Part shown: in pieces, positions 1-8,091 of the stretch | Layout of the letters: each line of letters opens with the position of its first letter | Position numbering within the stretch: position 1 is the first letter of the stretch | Source of the DNA: CAYJFG01 sp964369405 | Lineage (GTDB): Bacteria; Bacillota; Clostridia; Oscillospirales; Acutalibacteraceae | DNA length: 13,492 bases | Assembly (NCBI GenBank): GCA_964369405.1 | Contig: CAYJGB010000040.1 | Coordinates: 1-13,492, forward strand | Direction of reading: 5' to 3' | Made by a program: the position numbers and the translations under genes | The notes under the pieces: model-generated | What the model saw: the letters and a program-made list of their open reading frames with translations, nothing else | What the model was told of the DNA's origin: nothing | The model's database searches: none

Positions 1-914
1 CCACGTCTACCATTATCTATAAGTGCATCAACAGCTTCTTGTAACATACGTTTTTCGTTTCTAATGATTATATCTGGAGCTTGTAACTCTAACAATCTTT
101 TTAAACGGTTATTTCTGTTGATTACTCTTCTATACAAATCGTTTAAATCACTAGTTGCAAAACGTCCACCATCAAGTTGAACCATTGGACGTATATCTGG
201 TGGAATTACTGGAACTACGTCCATTATCATCCACTCTGGTCTGTTGCCAGATGATTTAAAGCTATCTACTACTTCTAATCTCTTAATTATTCTAGCTCTT
301 TTTTGACCAGAAGCCCCATCATTTAACTCATTTCTAAGTTTGTCTGACAACTCTTCTAAATTAATTTCAGCTAAAAGTTTTTTAATAGTTTCAGCACCCA
401 TATCAGCAGAAAAATCATCTTCATATTTTTCTCTGTATTCTCTGTATTCTGCCTCAGTTAATATTTGATATTTTGCAAGACCACTACCCTCAGCAGAGCC
501 TGCATCTGTAACTATATAAGCTGCAAAATACAAAACTTTTTCTAACAGTCTAGGTGATATATCTAGCATTAGCCCTATTCTAGACGGGATACCTTTAAAG
601 TACCATATATGAGATACTGGAGCTGCAAGCTCAATATGTCCCATACGCTCTCTTCTAACTTTAGAACGTGTTACTTCAACGCCACATCTATCACAAACTT
701 TGCCTTTATATCTAATTCTTTTATACTTACCACAATTACATTCCCAGTCTTTTTGTGGTCCAAATATTCTTTCGCAGAACAGACCCTCTTTTTCTGGCTT
801 TAAAGTACGGTAGTTAATTGTTTCTGGTTTTTTTACTTCGCCATAAGACCAGTCTCTCATATTATCAGGAGATGCAAGTCCTATTTTTATAGATTCAAAT
901 ACATTAAATTCCAT
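1..914 (-). CDS. rpoC: RNA polymerase beta' subunit, N-terminal part (runs off left edge)
   Basis: This is the first 304 codons of the beta' subunit of DNA-dependent RNA polymerase; the rest lies beyond the left edge. The translation opens MEFNVFESIKIGLASPDNMR, a standard beta' start. Four cysteines at residues 59, 61, 74 and 77 (CNC...CDRC) form the N-terminal zinc-binding site. The segments ERMGHIELAAPVSHIWYFKG and RPMVQLDGGRFATSDLNDLY are highly conserved clamp and lid/rudder region sequences. The ATG at 914-912 is chosen because it is preceded by GGGAGG (about 925-930) and gives the family's usual N-terminus. It lies 17 bp after the rpoB stop, so it is co-transcribed with rpoB, and its ribosome binding site abuts the rpoB stop codon. 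No abnormality is visible in this part. Confidence 0.98.
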   Translation of the reverse strand, partial: MEFNVFESIKIGLASPDNMRDWSYGEVKKPETINYRTLKPEKEGLFCERIFGPQKDWECNCGKYKRIRYKGKVCDRCGVEVTRSKVRRERMGHIELAAPVSHIWYFKGIPSRIGLMLDISPRLLEKVLYFAAYIVTDAGSAEGSGLAKYQILTEAEYREYREKYEDDFSADMGAETIKKLLAEINLEELSDKLRNELNDGASGQKRARIIKRLEVVDSFKSSGNRPEWMIMDVVPVIPPDIRPMVQLDGGRFATSDLNDLYRRVINRNNRLKRLLELQAPDIIIRNEKRMLQEAVDALIDNGRR

Positions 915-931
915 AGTTTCTACTACCTCCC

Positions 932-3900
932 TTAATATTCTTCGCTATAATCATCGCTAAAAGAATCAGCATCGCTTGCACTGTCAAAGTCAGAATCATC
1001 ACTATCTTCTACTATTGAACTTTCATCAAACATATTTTCGCCGTCTGGGTCATCTTCTAATAAGTATCCGTCCATAGTTGTCATAACTTCGTCTTCTTCT
1101 AGTGTAGCATTGTTTGCTACTGGTATATCATCATCTTCATCAAAGTTTTGTTTTAAGTCAATTTCCATATCATCTTTATCTAAAACTTTAACGTCTAGTG
1201 ATAATGATTGTAATTCTTTTATTAATACTTTAAATGATTCAGGTATACCTGGTTTTGGTATATTTTGTCCTTTTACTATTGATTCATAAGTCTTAACACG
1301 TCCTACAACGTCATCTGACTTAACTGTTAATATCTCTTGTAATGTGTAAGCAGCACCATAAGCCTCTAATGCCCAAACTTCCATCTCTCCAAAACGTTGT
1401 CCACCAAACTGTGCTTTACCACCCAATGGTTGTTGTGTTACTAGTGAGTATGGTCCTGTTGAACGAGCATGGATTTTATCATCTACAAGGTGATGTAGTT
1501 TTAAGTAGTACATATAACCTACTGTAACTGGGTTGTCGAAATACTCACCAGTTCTACCATCTTTAAGCATTGTTTTACCGTCATCTCTGTAGCCTGCATC
1601 TCTAAACGCTTCAAAAATATCTTCTTCGTGAGCACCGTCAAATACAGGTGTCATAATCTTCCAGCCTAGTGCTTTAGCTGCATATCCTAAATGAACTTCT
1701 AGCACCTGACCGATGTTCATACGTGATGGTACGCCAAGTGGGTTTAACACGATATCAAGTGGTGTACCGTCTGGTAAGAATGGCATATCTTCAACTGGTA
1801 ATATTCTTGATACAACACCCTTATTACCATGACGTCCAGCCATTTTATCACCGACAGATATTTTTCTCTTTTGTGCTAGATAACATCTTACTACTTTGTT
1901 TACACCAGGTTGTAGTTCATCATGACTATTTTCTCTTGTAAACACTTTAACATCTACTACTATACCACATTCTCCATGTGGTACTCTAAGAGATGTATCT
2001 CTAACTTCTCTTGCTTTTTCACCAAAGATTGCTCTTAGTAGTCTTTCTTCTGCTGTAAGCTCTGTTTCTCCTTTTGGAGTTACTTTACCTACTAATATAT
2101 CACCTGCGTGAACTTCTGCACCTATGCGTATAATACCCTTGTCATCAAGGTCTTTAAGCATATCTTCGCCCACGTTTGGTATATCTCTTGTAATTTCTTC
2201 AGGACCTAGTTTAGTATCTCTTGCCTCTGTTTCGTACTCTTCTATATGAATTGATGTGTATACATCATCACGAACTATTTTCTCGTTGATTAAAACAGCA
2301 TCTTCATAGTTATAACCTTCCCAAGTCATAAAGCCTATAAGTGCGTTTTTACCAAGACTAATTTCGCCATTGCTAGTAGCAGGACCGTCAGCTAATACTT
2401 CTTTAGCTACTACTCTTTGACCTTGCTCTACAACTGGTATTTGATTGATACAAGTACTTTGGTTAGAACGCAAGAACTTAGTAACAACAAAGTCTTGTAT
2501 TCTGCCAGAGTCATATCTAACAGATATTTTATCTGCACTAACACTTAATACTACGCCGTCTTCTTCTGCAAGAATACAAACACCTGAGTCAACACCTGCT
2601 TTGTATTCCATACCAGTTCCGACTATTGGAGATTCAGTAACAAGAAGTGGCACTGCTTGACGTTGCATGTTAGAGCCCATAAGTGCACGGTTAGCATCAT
2701 CGTTTTCAAGGAATGGAATCATAGCAGTAGCAACTGAAACAACCATTCTAGGAGAAACGTCCATAAAGTCAAACTTTGAGCTTTCAAGTTCTACGAACTC
2801 GTCACGATATCTACCATTTGCTTTAGGGTTAACAAATCTACCGTTTTCGTCTAAAGGTTCATTTGCTTGAGCAACTGTATAAGAATCTTCTACATCAGCT
2901 GTCATATAAACAACTTCATCAGTAACAACTCCAGATTCTTTATCTACTTTTCTAAAAGGAGCTTCTATAAAACCATATTTATTTATGCGTGCAAATGACG
3001 CTAAATAAGAGATAAGTCCGATGTTTGGTCCCTCTGGTGTTTCAATAGGGCACATTCTACCGTAGTGGCTATAGTGAACGTCACGTACTTCAAATCCTGC
3101 TCTATCTCTTGATAGACCACCAGGGCCTAACGCTGACAATCTTCTTTTATGTGTAAGCTCTGCTAGAGGGTTAGTTTGGTCCATAAATTGTGATAAAGGT
3201 GATGAACCAAAGAACTCTTTAATAGCAGCAGTAACTGGTCTGATGTTGATAAGTCCACTTGGAGATAAGTTTTCTAAATCTTGTGCTTGCAGAGTCATTC
3301 TCTCTCTAATAACTCTTTCAAGTCTAGTAAAACCAATTCTAAATTGGTTTTGAAGTAGTTCGCCAACACTTCTAATACGTCTATTACCTAAGTGGTCGAT
3401 ATCATCAATAGTACCAACACCACAAGCTAGGCAGTTCATAAAGTTGATAGTAGCAAAAATATCATCGATAATAATATGATTAGGTATTAAGTCGCCTTTT
3501 CTTTCACGAATAACTTCTTTAAGCTCTTCGCCCTCAAGGTTTTGGTCTAATATCTCTGATAACACTGCAAAAGAAACTTTTTCGTTAATATCACATTCTT
3601 TTTCAGCATCAAAATCAACATAACAAGAAATATCAACCATACCATTAGATACGATTTTTACATGCTTGTCTTCAATTTGAACAGTTGCAAAACGCACACC
3701 AGCGTTTTCAATCTCTAATGCTTTTTGACTATTTATAACTTCGCCAGGCATAGCCATAACTTCGCCTGTTCTAGGGTTTACAATTGGTTCAGAAATTTTA
3801 TTATTAACTAATCTTTCGCTAATTCCTAATTTCTTATTATATTTATATCTACCAACTCTAGACATATCATAGCGTCTTGTGTCAAAGAACAAGTTATGAA

Positions 3901-4669
3901 TATGAATTTTAGCACTTTCTAAGTTTGCTGGCTCACTAGGTTTTAATTTGCGATACACTTCTATCATAGCATCGTCAATTGTTTTTGTTGGGTCTTTTTC
4001 TATAGTTGCTCTAATTCTTTCATCATCGCCAAAGAAATCTAAAATCTGAGCGTCAGACTCCATACCTAAAGCTCTTATAAATACAGTTATTGGAATTTTA
4101 CGATTTTTATCTATACGAACATATAATACATCGTTTATATCGTTTTCATACTCAAGCCATGCACCTCTGTTAGGTATTACAGTTGAGCTAAATAATTTCT
4201 TACCTGTTTTATCATATTCCATCTTGTAGTAAACACCTGGTGACCTTACAAGCTGAGAAACAATTACACGCTCTGCACCATTGATTACAAAAGTACCACT
4301 ATCAGTCATTAATGGAAAGTCCCCCATAAAGACGTTAGATTCTTTTATTTCACCAGTTTCTTTGTTTAAAAGACGTGCCACAACTCTAAGAGGTGCTGAA
4401 TATGTTGCATCTCTCTCTTTACATTCAATAACACTATAGTTAGGGTTATCTGCATCTAAAGAGTAATCAACAAAATCAAGAACTAAGTTTCCTGAAAAGT
4501 CTACGATACCAGAAACATCTTTAAATACATCTTTGAGCCCTGATTCTAAAAACCACTGATATGATTTTTTTTGAATTTCAATAAGATTAGGCATTTCAAT
4601 AACCTCATTGATTTTAGAGTAGCTCATTCTCTCGTTTCTTCCAAGTTTAAATGGCTTGACATTTGCCAT
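932..4669 (-). CDS. rpoB: RNA polymerase beta subunit
   Basis: Complete 1245-residue beta subunit of RNA polymerase, catalysing RNA synthesis with beta' (rpoC follows 17 bp later in the same transcript). Conserved landmarks are MTDSGTFVINGAERVIVSQL (about 121-140), the rifampicin-pocket region (about 488-530: SQFMDQ, THKRRLSALGPGG), CPIETPEGPNIGL and GDKMAGRHGNKGV. Residues equivalent to E. coli Q513, D516, H526, R529 and S531 are wild type (Q494, D497, H507, R510, S512), but the position equivalent to E. coli Q510 is proline (P491, codon CCT). The protein is longer than B. subtilis RpoB (about 1190 residues) because of a C-terminal tail of about 78 residues (about 1168-1245), roughly 40% Asp/Glu with one lysine, after the conserved LDVKVLDKDD end. 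The ATG start is preceded by AGGATGGAG. The gene is not preceded by rplL, its usual neighbour; instead it has its own promoter. Confidence 0.99.
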   Translation of the reverse strand: MANVKPFKLGRNERMSYSKINEVIEMPNLIEIQKKSYQWFLESGLKDVFKDVSGIVDFSGNLVLDFVDYSLDADNPNYSVIECKERDATYSAPLRVVARLLNKETGEIKESNVFMGDFPLMTDSGTFVINGAERVIVSQLVRSPGVYYKMEYDKTGKKLFSSTVIPNRGAWLEYENDINDVLYVRIDKNRKIPITVFIRALGMESDAQILDFFGDDERIRATIEKDPTKTIDDAMIEVYRKLKPSEPANLESAKIHIHNLFFDTRRYDMSRVGRYKYNKKLGISERLVNNKISEPIVNPRTGEVMAMPGEVINSQKALEIENAGVRFATVQIEDKHVKIVSNGMVDISCYVDFDAEKECDINEKVSFAVLSEILDQNLEGEELKEVIRERKGDLIPNHIIIDDIFATINFMNCLACGVGTIDDIDHLGNRRIRSVGELLQNQFRIGFTRLERVIRERMTLQAQDLENLSPSGLINIRPVTAAIKEFFGSSPLSQFMDQTNPLAELTHKRRLSALGPGGLSRDRAGFEVRDVHYSHYGRMCPIETPEGPNIGLISYLASFARINKYGFIEAPFRKVDKESGVVTDEVVYMTADVEDSYTVAQANEPLDENGRFVNPKANGRYRDEFVELESSKFDFMDVSPRMVVSVATAMIPFLENDDANRALMGSNMQRQAVPLLVTESPIVGTGMEYKAGVDSGVCILAEEDGVVLSVSADKISVRYDSGRIQDFVVTKFLRSNQSTCINQIPVVEQGQRVVAKEVLADGPATSNGEISLGKNALIGFMTWEGYNYEDAVLINEKIVRDDVYTSIHIEEYETEARDTKLGPEEITRDIPNVGEDMLKDLDDKGIIRIGAEVHAGDILVGKVTPKGETELTAEERLLRAIFGEKAREVRDTSLRVPHGECGIVVDVKVFTRENSHDELQPGVNKVVRCYLAQKRKISVGDKMAGRHGNKGVVSRILPVEDMPFLPDGTPLDIVLNPLGVPSRMNIGQVLEVHLGYAAKALGWKIMTPVFDGAHEEDIFEAFRDAGYRDDGKTMLKDGRTGEYFDNPVTVGYMYYLKLHHLVDDKIHARSTGPYSLVTQQPLGGKAQFGGQRFGEMEVWALEAYGAAYTLQEILTVKSDDVVGRVKTYESIVKGQNIPKPGIPESFKVLIKELQSLSLDVKVLDKDDMEIDLKQNFDEDDDIPVANNATLEEDEVMTTMDGYLLEDDPDGENMFDESSIVEDSDDSDFDSASDADSFSDDYSEEY

Positions 4670-4823
4670 GGGCGTTCACTCCATCCTGAAAATTAAGTAC
4701 ATTCAATACGCTTACAAATAATAACGAAAATAAAAACAAAAAAAAGATTGATTTTTATCAAAATATGTGCTAATATCTAAACATAGAAAGTCTAAATAGG
4801 CACTTTACGCCATTATGATACAT
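4670..4823 (-). promoter_or_regulatory. rpoB 5' leader with attenuator-like hairpin
   Basis: The predicted untranslated leader begins with a small hairpin, GGCG-UAAAG-UGCC (4811-4799). Further on, a 5-bp hairpin with an AAAA loop (4761-4748) is followed within two bases by eight U residues (4745-4738) and further U-rich sequence, a layout like a weak intrinsic terminator. The ribosome binding site AGGATGGAG lies just before the ATG at 4669. The stem is short and A/T-only in most pairs, so regulation by attenuation is only a possibility. Confidence 0.35.
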
Positions 4824-4829
4824 TAATTT

Positions 4830-4858
4830 ATTGTATTATTATAAGTGTAATTTGTCAA
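4830..4858 (-). promoter_or_regulatory. Sigma-A promoter of rpoBC
   Basis: On the minus strand a perfect -35 TTGACA (4858-4853) is followed after 17 bp by TACAAT (4835-4830). The region just upstream is A/T-rich, like an UP element. Transcription would begin near 4823, leaving a leader of about 154 nt before rpoB. It is the only near-consensus promoter seen between the transporter terminator and rpoB, so rpoBC is probably transcribed independently here. Confidence 0.85.
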
Positions 4859-4917
4859 GTGTTTTTTGTGAAAAATGGTAAATTTTTCGTAAAATATAAT
4901 AAAATGTGTTTTTTATT

Positions 4918-4955
4918 CCGTAACAGAAAATTAAATCTGTTGCGGATTGTTTTTT
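4918..4955 (+). terminator. Orphan plus-strand intrinsic terminator
   Basis: Nine base pairs (CCGTAACAG at 4918-4926 with CTGTTGCGG at 4937-4945, one G-U wobble) with a 10-nt loop are followed by ATTG and a T run (4950-4955). Read on the minus strand the stem has a C-A mismatch and no U tract, so the orientation is plus. No plus-strand gene lies upstream, so its transcript is unknown. It could end an antisense RNA from the rpoB leader region or be a leftover. Confidence 0.5.
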
Positions 4956-5006
4956 GTGTTAAAAGAAACACCCCGTAGCGTTGTATATTTTTGTCAAATA
5001 ATATTC

Positions 5007-5058
5007 AAAAAAACAAGTGTACCTACCAATTAACTTTAAGCAATTGATAGGTACACTT
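5007..5058 (-). terminator. Terminator of the NSS transporter gene
   Basis: A 17-bp stem (5042-5058 with 5015-5031, one G-U wobble on the minus strand) with a 10-nt loop is followed by GTTTTTTT in the minus direction. It lies 22 bp after the transporter stop codon. The same hairpin is flanked by T-rich DNA on the plus side, so it may also work in the other direction. It separates the transporter transcript from rpoBC. Confidence 0.9.
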
Positions 5059-5079
5059 TTATTTATTTATTATATTATA

Positions 5080-6447
5080 TTAAACAGTAACTACTCCTAA
5101 TAGTTTTAATATTTCTGTTATAAATATTACTAACAAAAATACTGGTGCTACATATTTAACCATTATTGTAAAGAATTTTTCGCTTTTATATGTTCCAGAT
5201 GACCTTATTTCTGATATTACACTTTGTGGTTTTATTACATAACCTACAAATATACAAGTAAATAAAGCTACTAATGGCATTATTATTCCATTGCTGATAA
5301 AGTCAAAGAAGTCTAAGAAGCTTAATCCGATAATTTGTACAGAATCCCATACTCCAAATCCTAATGAAGATGGTATTGCTAATAAAAAACAGGCTAAAGC
5401 TACTACTAAACAAGTCGGACGTCTTTTCCATTTGAATTTGTCACAGAATATAGAAACAATTGTTTCCATAAGTGAAATTGTTGATGTAAGTGCTGCGAAT
5501 GCTACTAGTAGGAAGAACACTCCTCCTATTATTTCGCCAAATTGGAAATCTGCAAATACTTTTGGCATTGTAACAAACATTAGCCCTGCTCCAGCGTTGA
5601 TGCTTTCTTCATTTCCACCAGAGAAAGCAAATACAGCTGGTATAATCATAAGCCCTGCTAAGAATGCAATACCTGTATCAAAAATCTCAATTTGACGTAC
5701 ACTCTTTTTGATATTTGCATCTTTCTTTAAATAAGAGCCGAATGTAATCATAATACCCATAGCAAGCGACATTGAATAAAACAGCTGTCCTAATGCTGCA
5801 ACTACAGTCATAATAGAAAATTTTGAAAAATCTGGGGTTATGTAAAATAGTACACCGTCAAATGCTCCTGGTCTAGTAAGAGTATATGCAGTTATACCTA
5901 CCATTAAAACAATTAAAACAGGCATCATAAATTTACTTGCTTTTTCAATACCTTTTTCAACGCCTAGGAACACTATCAACGCTGTTACACCTATAAACAG
6001 TAATAGCCAACCTAGTGGCTCGTATGTTTGAGAAATATAGCCACCAAAAAACTCATCACTTGCAACAGCACTACCCTGCCCTGTCACATATGCTGATAAG
6101 TATTTTAGTACCCAACCACCTATAACACTATAGTATGGTAAAATTATCATTGGCACTAATGCTGCCAGTACACCTAAAAAGGCGAATTTTTTATTCAGTT
6201 TTTTAAATGCTCCAATTGCACTAAGCCCTGTTTTTCTACCAATAGAAATTTCTATTAACATTAATACAGCACCAAATGTAACTAGTAAAATAACATACAC
6301 TAATAAGAAAATTCCTCCACCATATTCTGCTGCTAGATACGGAAACCTCCATATATTTCCTAGTCCAACTGCTGAACCTGCCGCTGCAAGTACAAAACCA
6401 ATTTGACCAGAAAAACTATTTCTTGCTCCTAGTTTGTTTTCTTTCAT
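5080..6447 (-). CDS. Sodium-dependent amino-acid transporter, NSS (SNF/SLC6) family
   Basis: A 455-residue membrane protein of the neurotransmitter:sodium symporter family (LeuT, MhsT, TnaT type), which imports amino acids with Na+. The signature GSAVGLGNIWRFPY (24-37) in membrane segment 1 carries the unwound region and the residues equivalent to LeuT A22 and N27 (A26, N31; Na1 site). QLFYSMSL in segment 6 matches the LeuT T254 region, with serine replacing threonine. FAALTSTISLME in segment 8 carries the Na2-site Thr-Ser pair. About 11 membrane segments can be counted, the usual bacterial form, which lacks the twelfth. The ATG is preceded by AAGGGAG (6464-6458). It is monocistronic, with its own promoter and terminator. 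The substrate cannot be read from sequence. Trp or another hydrophobic amino acid is possible given the family, but it has no T-box of its own. Confidence 0.93.
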   Translation of the reverse strand: MKENKLGARNSFSGQIGFVLAAAGSAVGLGNIWRFPYLAAEYGGGIFLLVYVILLVTFGAVLMLIEISIGRKTGLSAIGAFKKLNKKFAFLGVLAALVPMIILPYYSVIGGWVLKYLSAYVTGQGSAVASDEFFGGYISQTYEPLGWLLLFIGVTALIVFLGVEKGIEKASKFMMPVLIVLMVGITAYTLTRPGAFDGVLFYITPDFSKFSIMTVVAALGQLFYSMSLAMGIMITFGSYLKKDANIKKSVRQIEIFDTGIAFLAGLMIIPAVFAFSGGNEESINAGAGLMFVTMPKVFADFQFGEIIGGVFFLLVAFAALTSTISLMETIVSIFCDKFKWKRRPTCLVVALACFLLAIPSSLGFGVWDSVQIIGLSFLDFFDFISNGIIMPLVALFTCIFVGYVIKPQSVISEIRSSGTYKSEKFFTIMVKYVAPVFLLVIFITEILKLLGVVTV

Positions 6448-6528
6448 AAGTTCACTTCTCCCTTAAAATAAATTTGCTCTATAATTCTTATTATTCAAAC
6501 CCCTCAAAAATAAGAACTCTTATGTAAA

Positions 6529-6557
6529 ATTATAATAAAAAGAGAAGTAAAAGTCAA
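6529..6557 (-). promoter_or_regulatory. Sigma-A promoter of the NSS transporter gene
   Basis: On the minus strand TTGACT (6557-6552) and a perfect TATAAT (6534-6529) are separated by 17 bp. The start would be near 6522, giving a leader of about 75 nt. That leader contains an 8-bp A/T-rich inverted repeat (TTCTTATT / AATAAGAA) around a GAGGGG stretch, of unknown significance. The ribosome binding site AAGGGAG lies at 6464-6458. Confidence 0.85.
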
Positions 6558-6604
6558 GTTATTTTTATGCAATTATAAATGTTAGGACTTTTTGTATTCT
6601 CTAG

Positions 6605-6656
6605 CACAAATAAAAACAGAGTATTAAACTTCTGACTTGTGTCTTATACTCTGTTT
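6605..6656 (-). terminator. Terminator of the pgeF-kinase-lipoprotein operon
   Basis: An 11-bp perfect stem (AAACAGAGTAT at 6614-6624 with its complement at 6646-6656) encloses a 21-nt loop and is followed on the minus strand by TTTTTATTTG. It lies about 86 bp downstream of the lipoprotein stop. The 86 bp between the stop and the hairpin (6657-6742) hold nothing else recognisable. Confidence 0.8.
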
Positions 6657-6742
6657 ATCGTCATATTCCTATTAAATTTAACGCATCAATATAAAATTTT
6701 AGACGGCTAGTCAAGACTAATAAATGTTCATATGCTATATAA

Positions 6743-7333
6743 TTACTGTGCTTGTATAAAATATATGTAATAATCTCCAAGTTTTGCTTTTATTACTGGC
6801 ATTTCTCTTAAATCATCATAGTAGTAAAAAGTTTCCTCTGCTCCACTTTCATATACTATATGTATTCCACTATTATCTACTGTATATGTTCCTTCGTTAT
6901 CTTTCCCTGTATCAACTCCAACACTTACAAACATTGTTCCGTCACTGTTAAGTTTTAATGTTCCACCATATTTTGCTGACGTTCCATAAATTTCTACTAA
7001 CGACATCTGCACTCCTGATGATACACTTTCTCCGTCTAGTGCTTCCCATTCTCCTGTTATATCTGGTATTTCTTCGTTATAACCTTCATCAATTTGTGGC
7101 AATGTTTCTTCGTTTTCTTCTGTTATTTCTTCAATTTGTGTTTCTTCTTGTGTTTGTTCTTCTTGCGTTTGTTCTTCTGCTGTAGTTGATTGCAACTCTT
7201 CCATTGTTGTGCTTTGTGTAGTTTCACTTTCTGTTTCTTGTGTGTTGCTATTGTTACTACATCCACTTAACATAAATGTAGAAAGCATTAACGCCACTAA
7301 GATAGCTCTTATTATTCTCTTCTTATTTTTCAC
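6743..7333 (-). CDS. Predicted lipoprotein with acidic linker and small beta-rich domain
   Basis: The family is not recognised. The N-terminus is a lipoprotein signal peptide: basic KNKKR, a hydrophobic stretch (about 8-21) and the lipobox LSGC with the acylated cysteine at residue 25. A linker of about 60 residues follows, rich in Glu, Gln and Thr with short repeats of the EEQTQ type. The C-terminal domain of about 105 residues starts at DITGEWEAL and contains GGTLKLNSDGTMFVSVG and GTYTVDNSGIHIVYE. This alternation of strands and turns, opening with a G-x-W, resembles lipocalin-like domains of extracytoplasmic lipoproteins. The start codon is GTG, placed 8 nt after AAGGGAG; the next in-frame ATG lies inside the signal peptide. 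It is the last gene of the operon, 14 bp after the kinase gene, whose stop overlaps its ribosome binding site. It should be anchored on the outer face of the membrane; the role is unknown. Confidence 0.85.
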   Translation of the reverse strand: MKNKKRIIRAILVALMLSTFMLSGCSNNSNTQETESETTQSTTMEELQSTTAEEQTQEEQTQEETQIEEITEENEETLPQIDEGYNEEIPDITGEWEALDGESVSSGVQMSLVEIYGTSAKYGGTLKLNSDGTMFVSVGVDTGKDNEGTYTVDNSGIHIVYESGAEETFYYYDDLREMPVIKAKLGDYYIYFIQAQ

Positions 7334-7347
7334 TCTTTACACTCCCT

Positions 7348-8061
7348 TTATTTACTCATTTCTTCATATGCTGTTTTTACCGCTTCTTCACTTATTGTGC
7401 ATTTTAATACATATACTTGAATATTTCTTAAAAATACATCAATCAAGTTTAATAGTTTTATCATTTGTTCTTCATTATCTGAATATAAAAGTTGACAATA
7501 AAGTCTTCTTATTGCATCTTCTGTTCCTATTTTCTCTATTTCGTTTCTTTCTCCTCGTTCTAAAAAGCATAATGATTGTATTACTACACCTTTGTTTTCG
7601 TTTATATCATTCTTTCCACAAAACGGTGTCCCATACGCTCTTATTTCTCCGTTTTCAAACAGTATAGCAGGTTTATCGTCATTTATTATCTCTGCTCTTT
7701 CTCCAAAATATTCTTTCCATAGTCTTGTATGTGTAGACTTTCCTACTCCACTATCTGCTGAAAAAATATAAGCTTTATCATCTACTGCTACAACTGAAGA
7801 ATGTAAATACATTCCATCAAGCTCTAATAATCCTCTATAGAATTTTGTTCCTACCCATGCATATTCTAACGCACTATATCCATAATGCTTATGTTTTTCC
7901 TTATACTCTATAAATTCTTTGTCATCTAATTCTATTATTATATCACAATCATTTTTATCTATTTTACTATCATCTATTTTATATTTTTTTGCTCTACTTA
8001 TCAAGGTATCTCCACAAGCCTCAAAATATACTTTCTTTTTTGCTATCTCATATATTCCCAT
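7348..8061 (-). CDS. HPr kinase/PEPCK-like P-loop kinase, substrate unknown
   Basis: A 237-residue protein with the core of the HPr kinase/PEPCK-like fold. Numbered from the start chosen here, LHSSVV lies at about 86-91, the Walker A motif SADSGVGKST at about 101-110, NDDKPAI with paired aspartates at about 127-133, and the conserved YGTPFCGK at about 143-150. LERGE in the C-terminal part is also typical. Relatives include the kinases of lasso-peptide clusters that phosphorylate a peptide's terminal serine, and many uncharacterised clostridial proteins. True HPr kinase is longer and has a different N-terminal domain, so this is not hprK. An upstream ATG at 8085 would add 8 residues but has no ribosome binding site, while the ATG at 8061 follows AAGGGAAG at a good distance, in the same pattern as the next gene. 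It lies between pgeF (30 bp) and the lipoprotein gene (14 bp). No precursor peptide or PqqD-like partner is seen beside it. Confidence 0.85.
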   Translation of the reverse strand: MGIYEIAKKKVYFEACGDTLISRAKKYKIDDSKIDKNDCDIIIELDDKEFIEYKEKHKHYGYSALEYAWVGTKFYRGLLELDGMYLHSSVVAVDDKAYIFSADSGVGKSTHTRLWKEYFGERAEIINDDKPAILFENGEIRAYGTPFCGKNDINENKGVVIQSLCFLERGERNEIEKIGTEDAIRRLYCQLLYSDNEEQMIKLLNLIDVFLRNIQVYVLKCTISEEAVKTAYEEMSK

Positions 8062-8091
8062 ATTTTTTACACTTCCCTTAATCATTAATCA

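Noticed and set aside
609..2870. Several plus-strand open frames of 61-72 codons opposite rpoC and rpoB
   Set aside because: They lie wholly antisense to highly conserved RNA polymerase genes, lack ribosome binding sites and have no recognisable protein features.
4799..4811. CACTTTACG shared between the rpoB leader and the arm of the element at 12275
   Set aside because: Only 9 bases match, with no matching flanks or inverted partner in the rpoB leader; consistent with chance.
5291..5695. Plus-strand open frame of 134 codons inside the transporter gene
   Set aside because: It is antisense to conserved membrane segments of an unmistakable NSS transporter; the composition is what the complement of such a gene gives.
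8062..8085. ATG at 8085 as the kinase start
   Set aside because: No ribosome binding site precedes it; AAGGGAAG lies downstream of it and serves the ATG at 8061.
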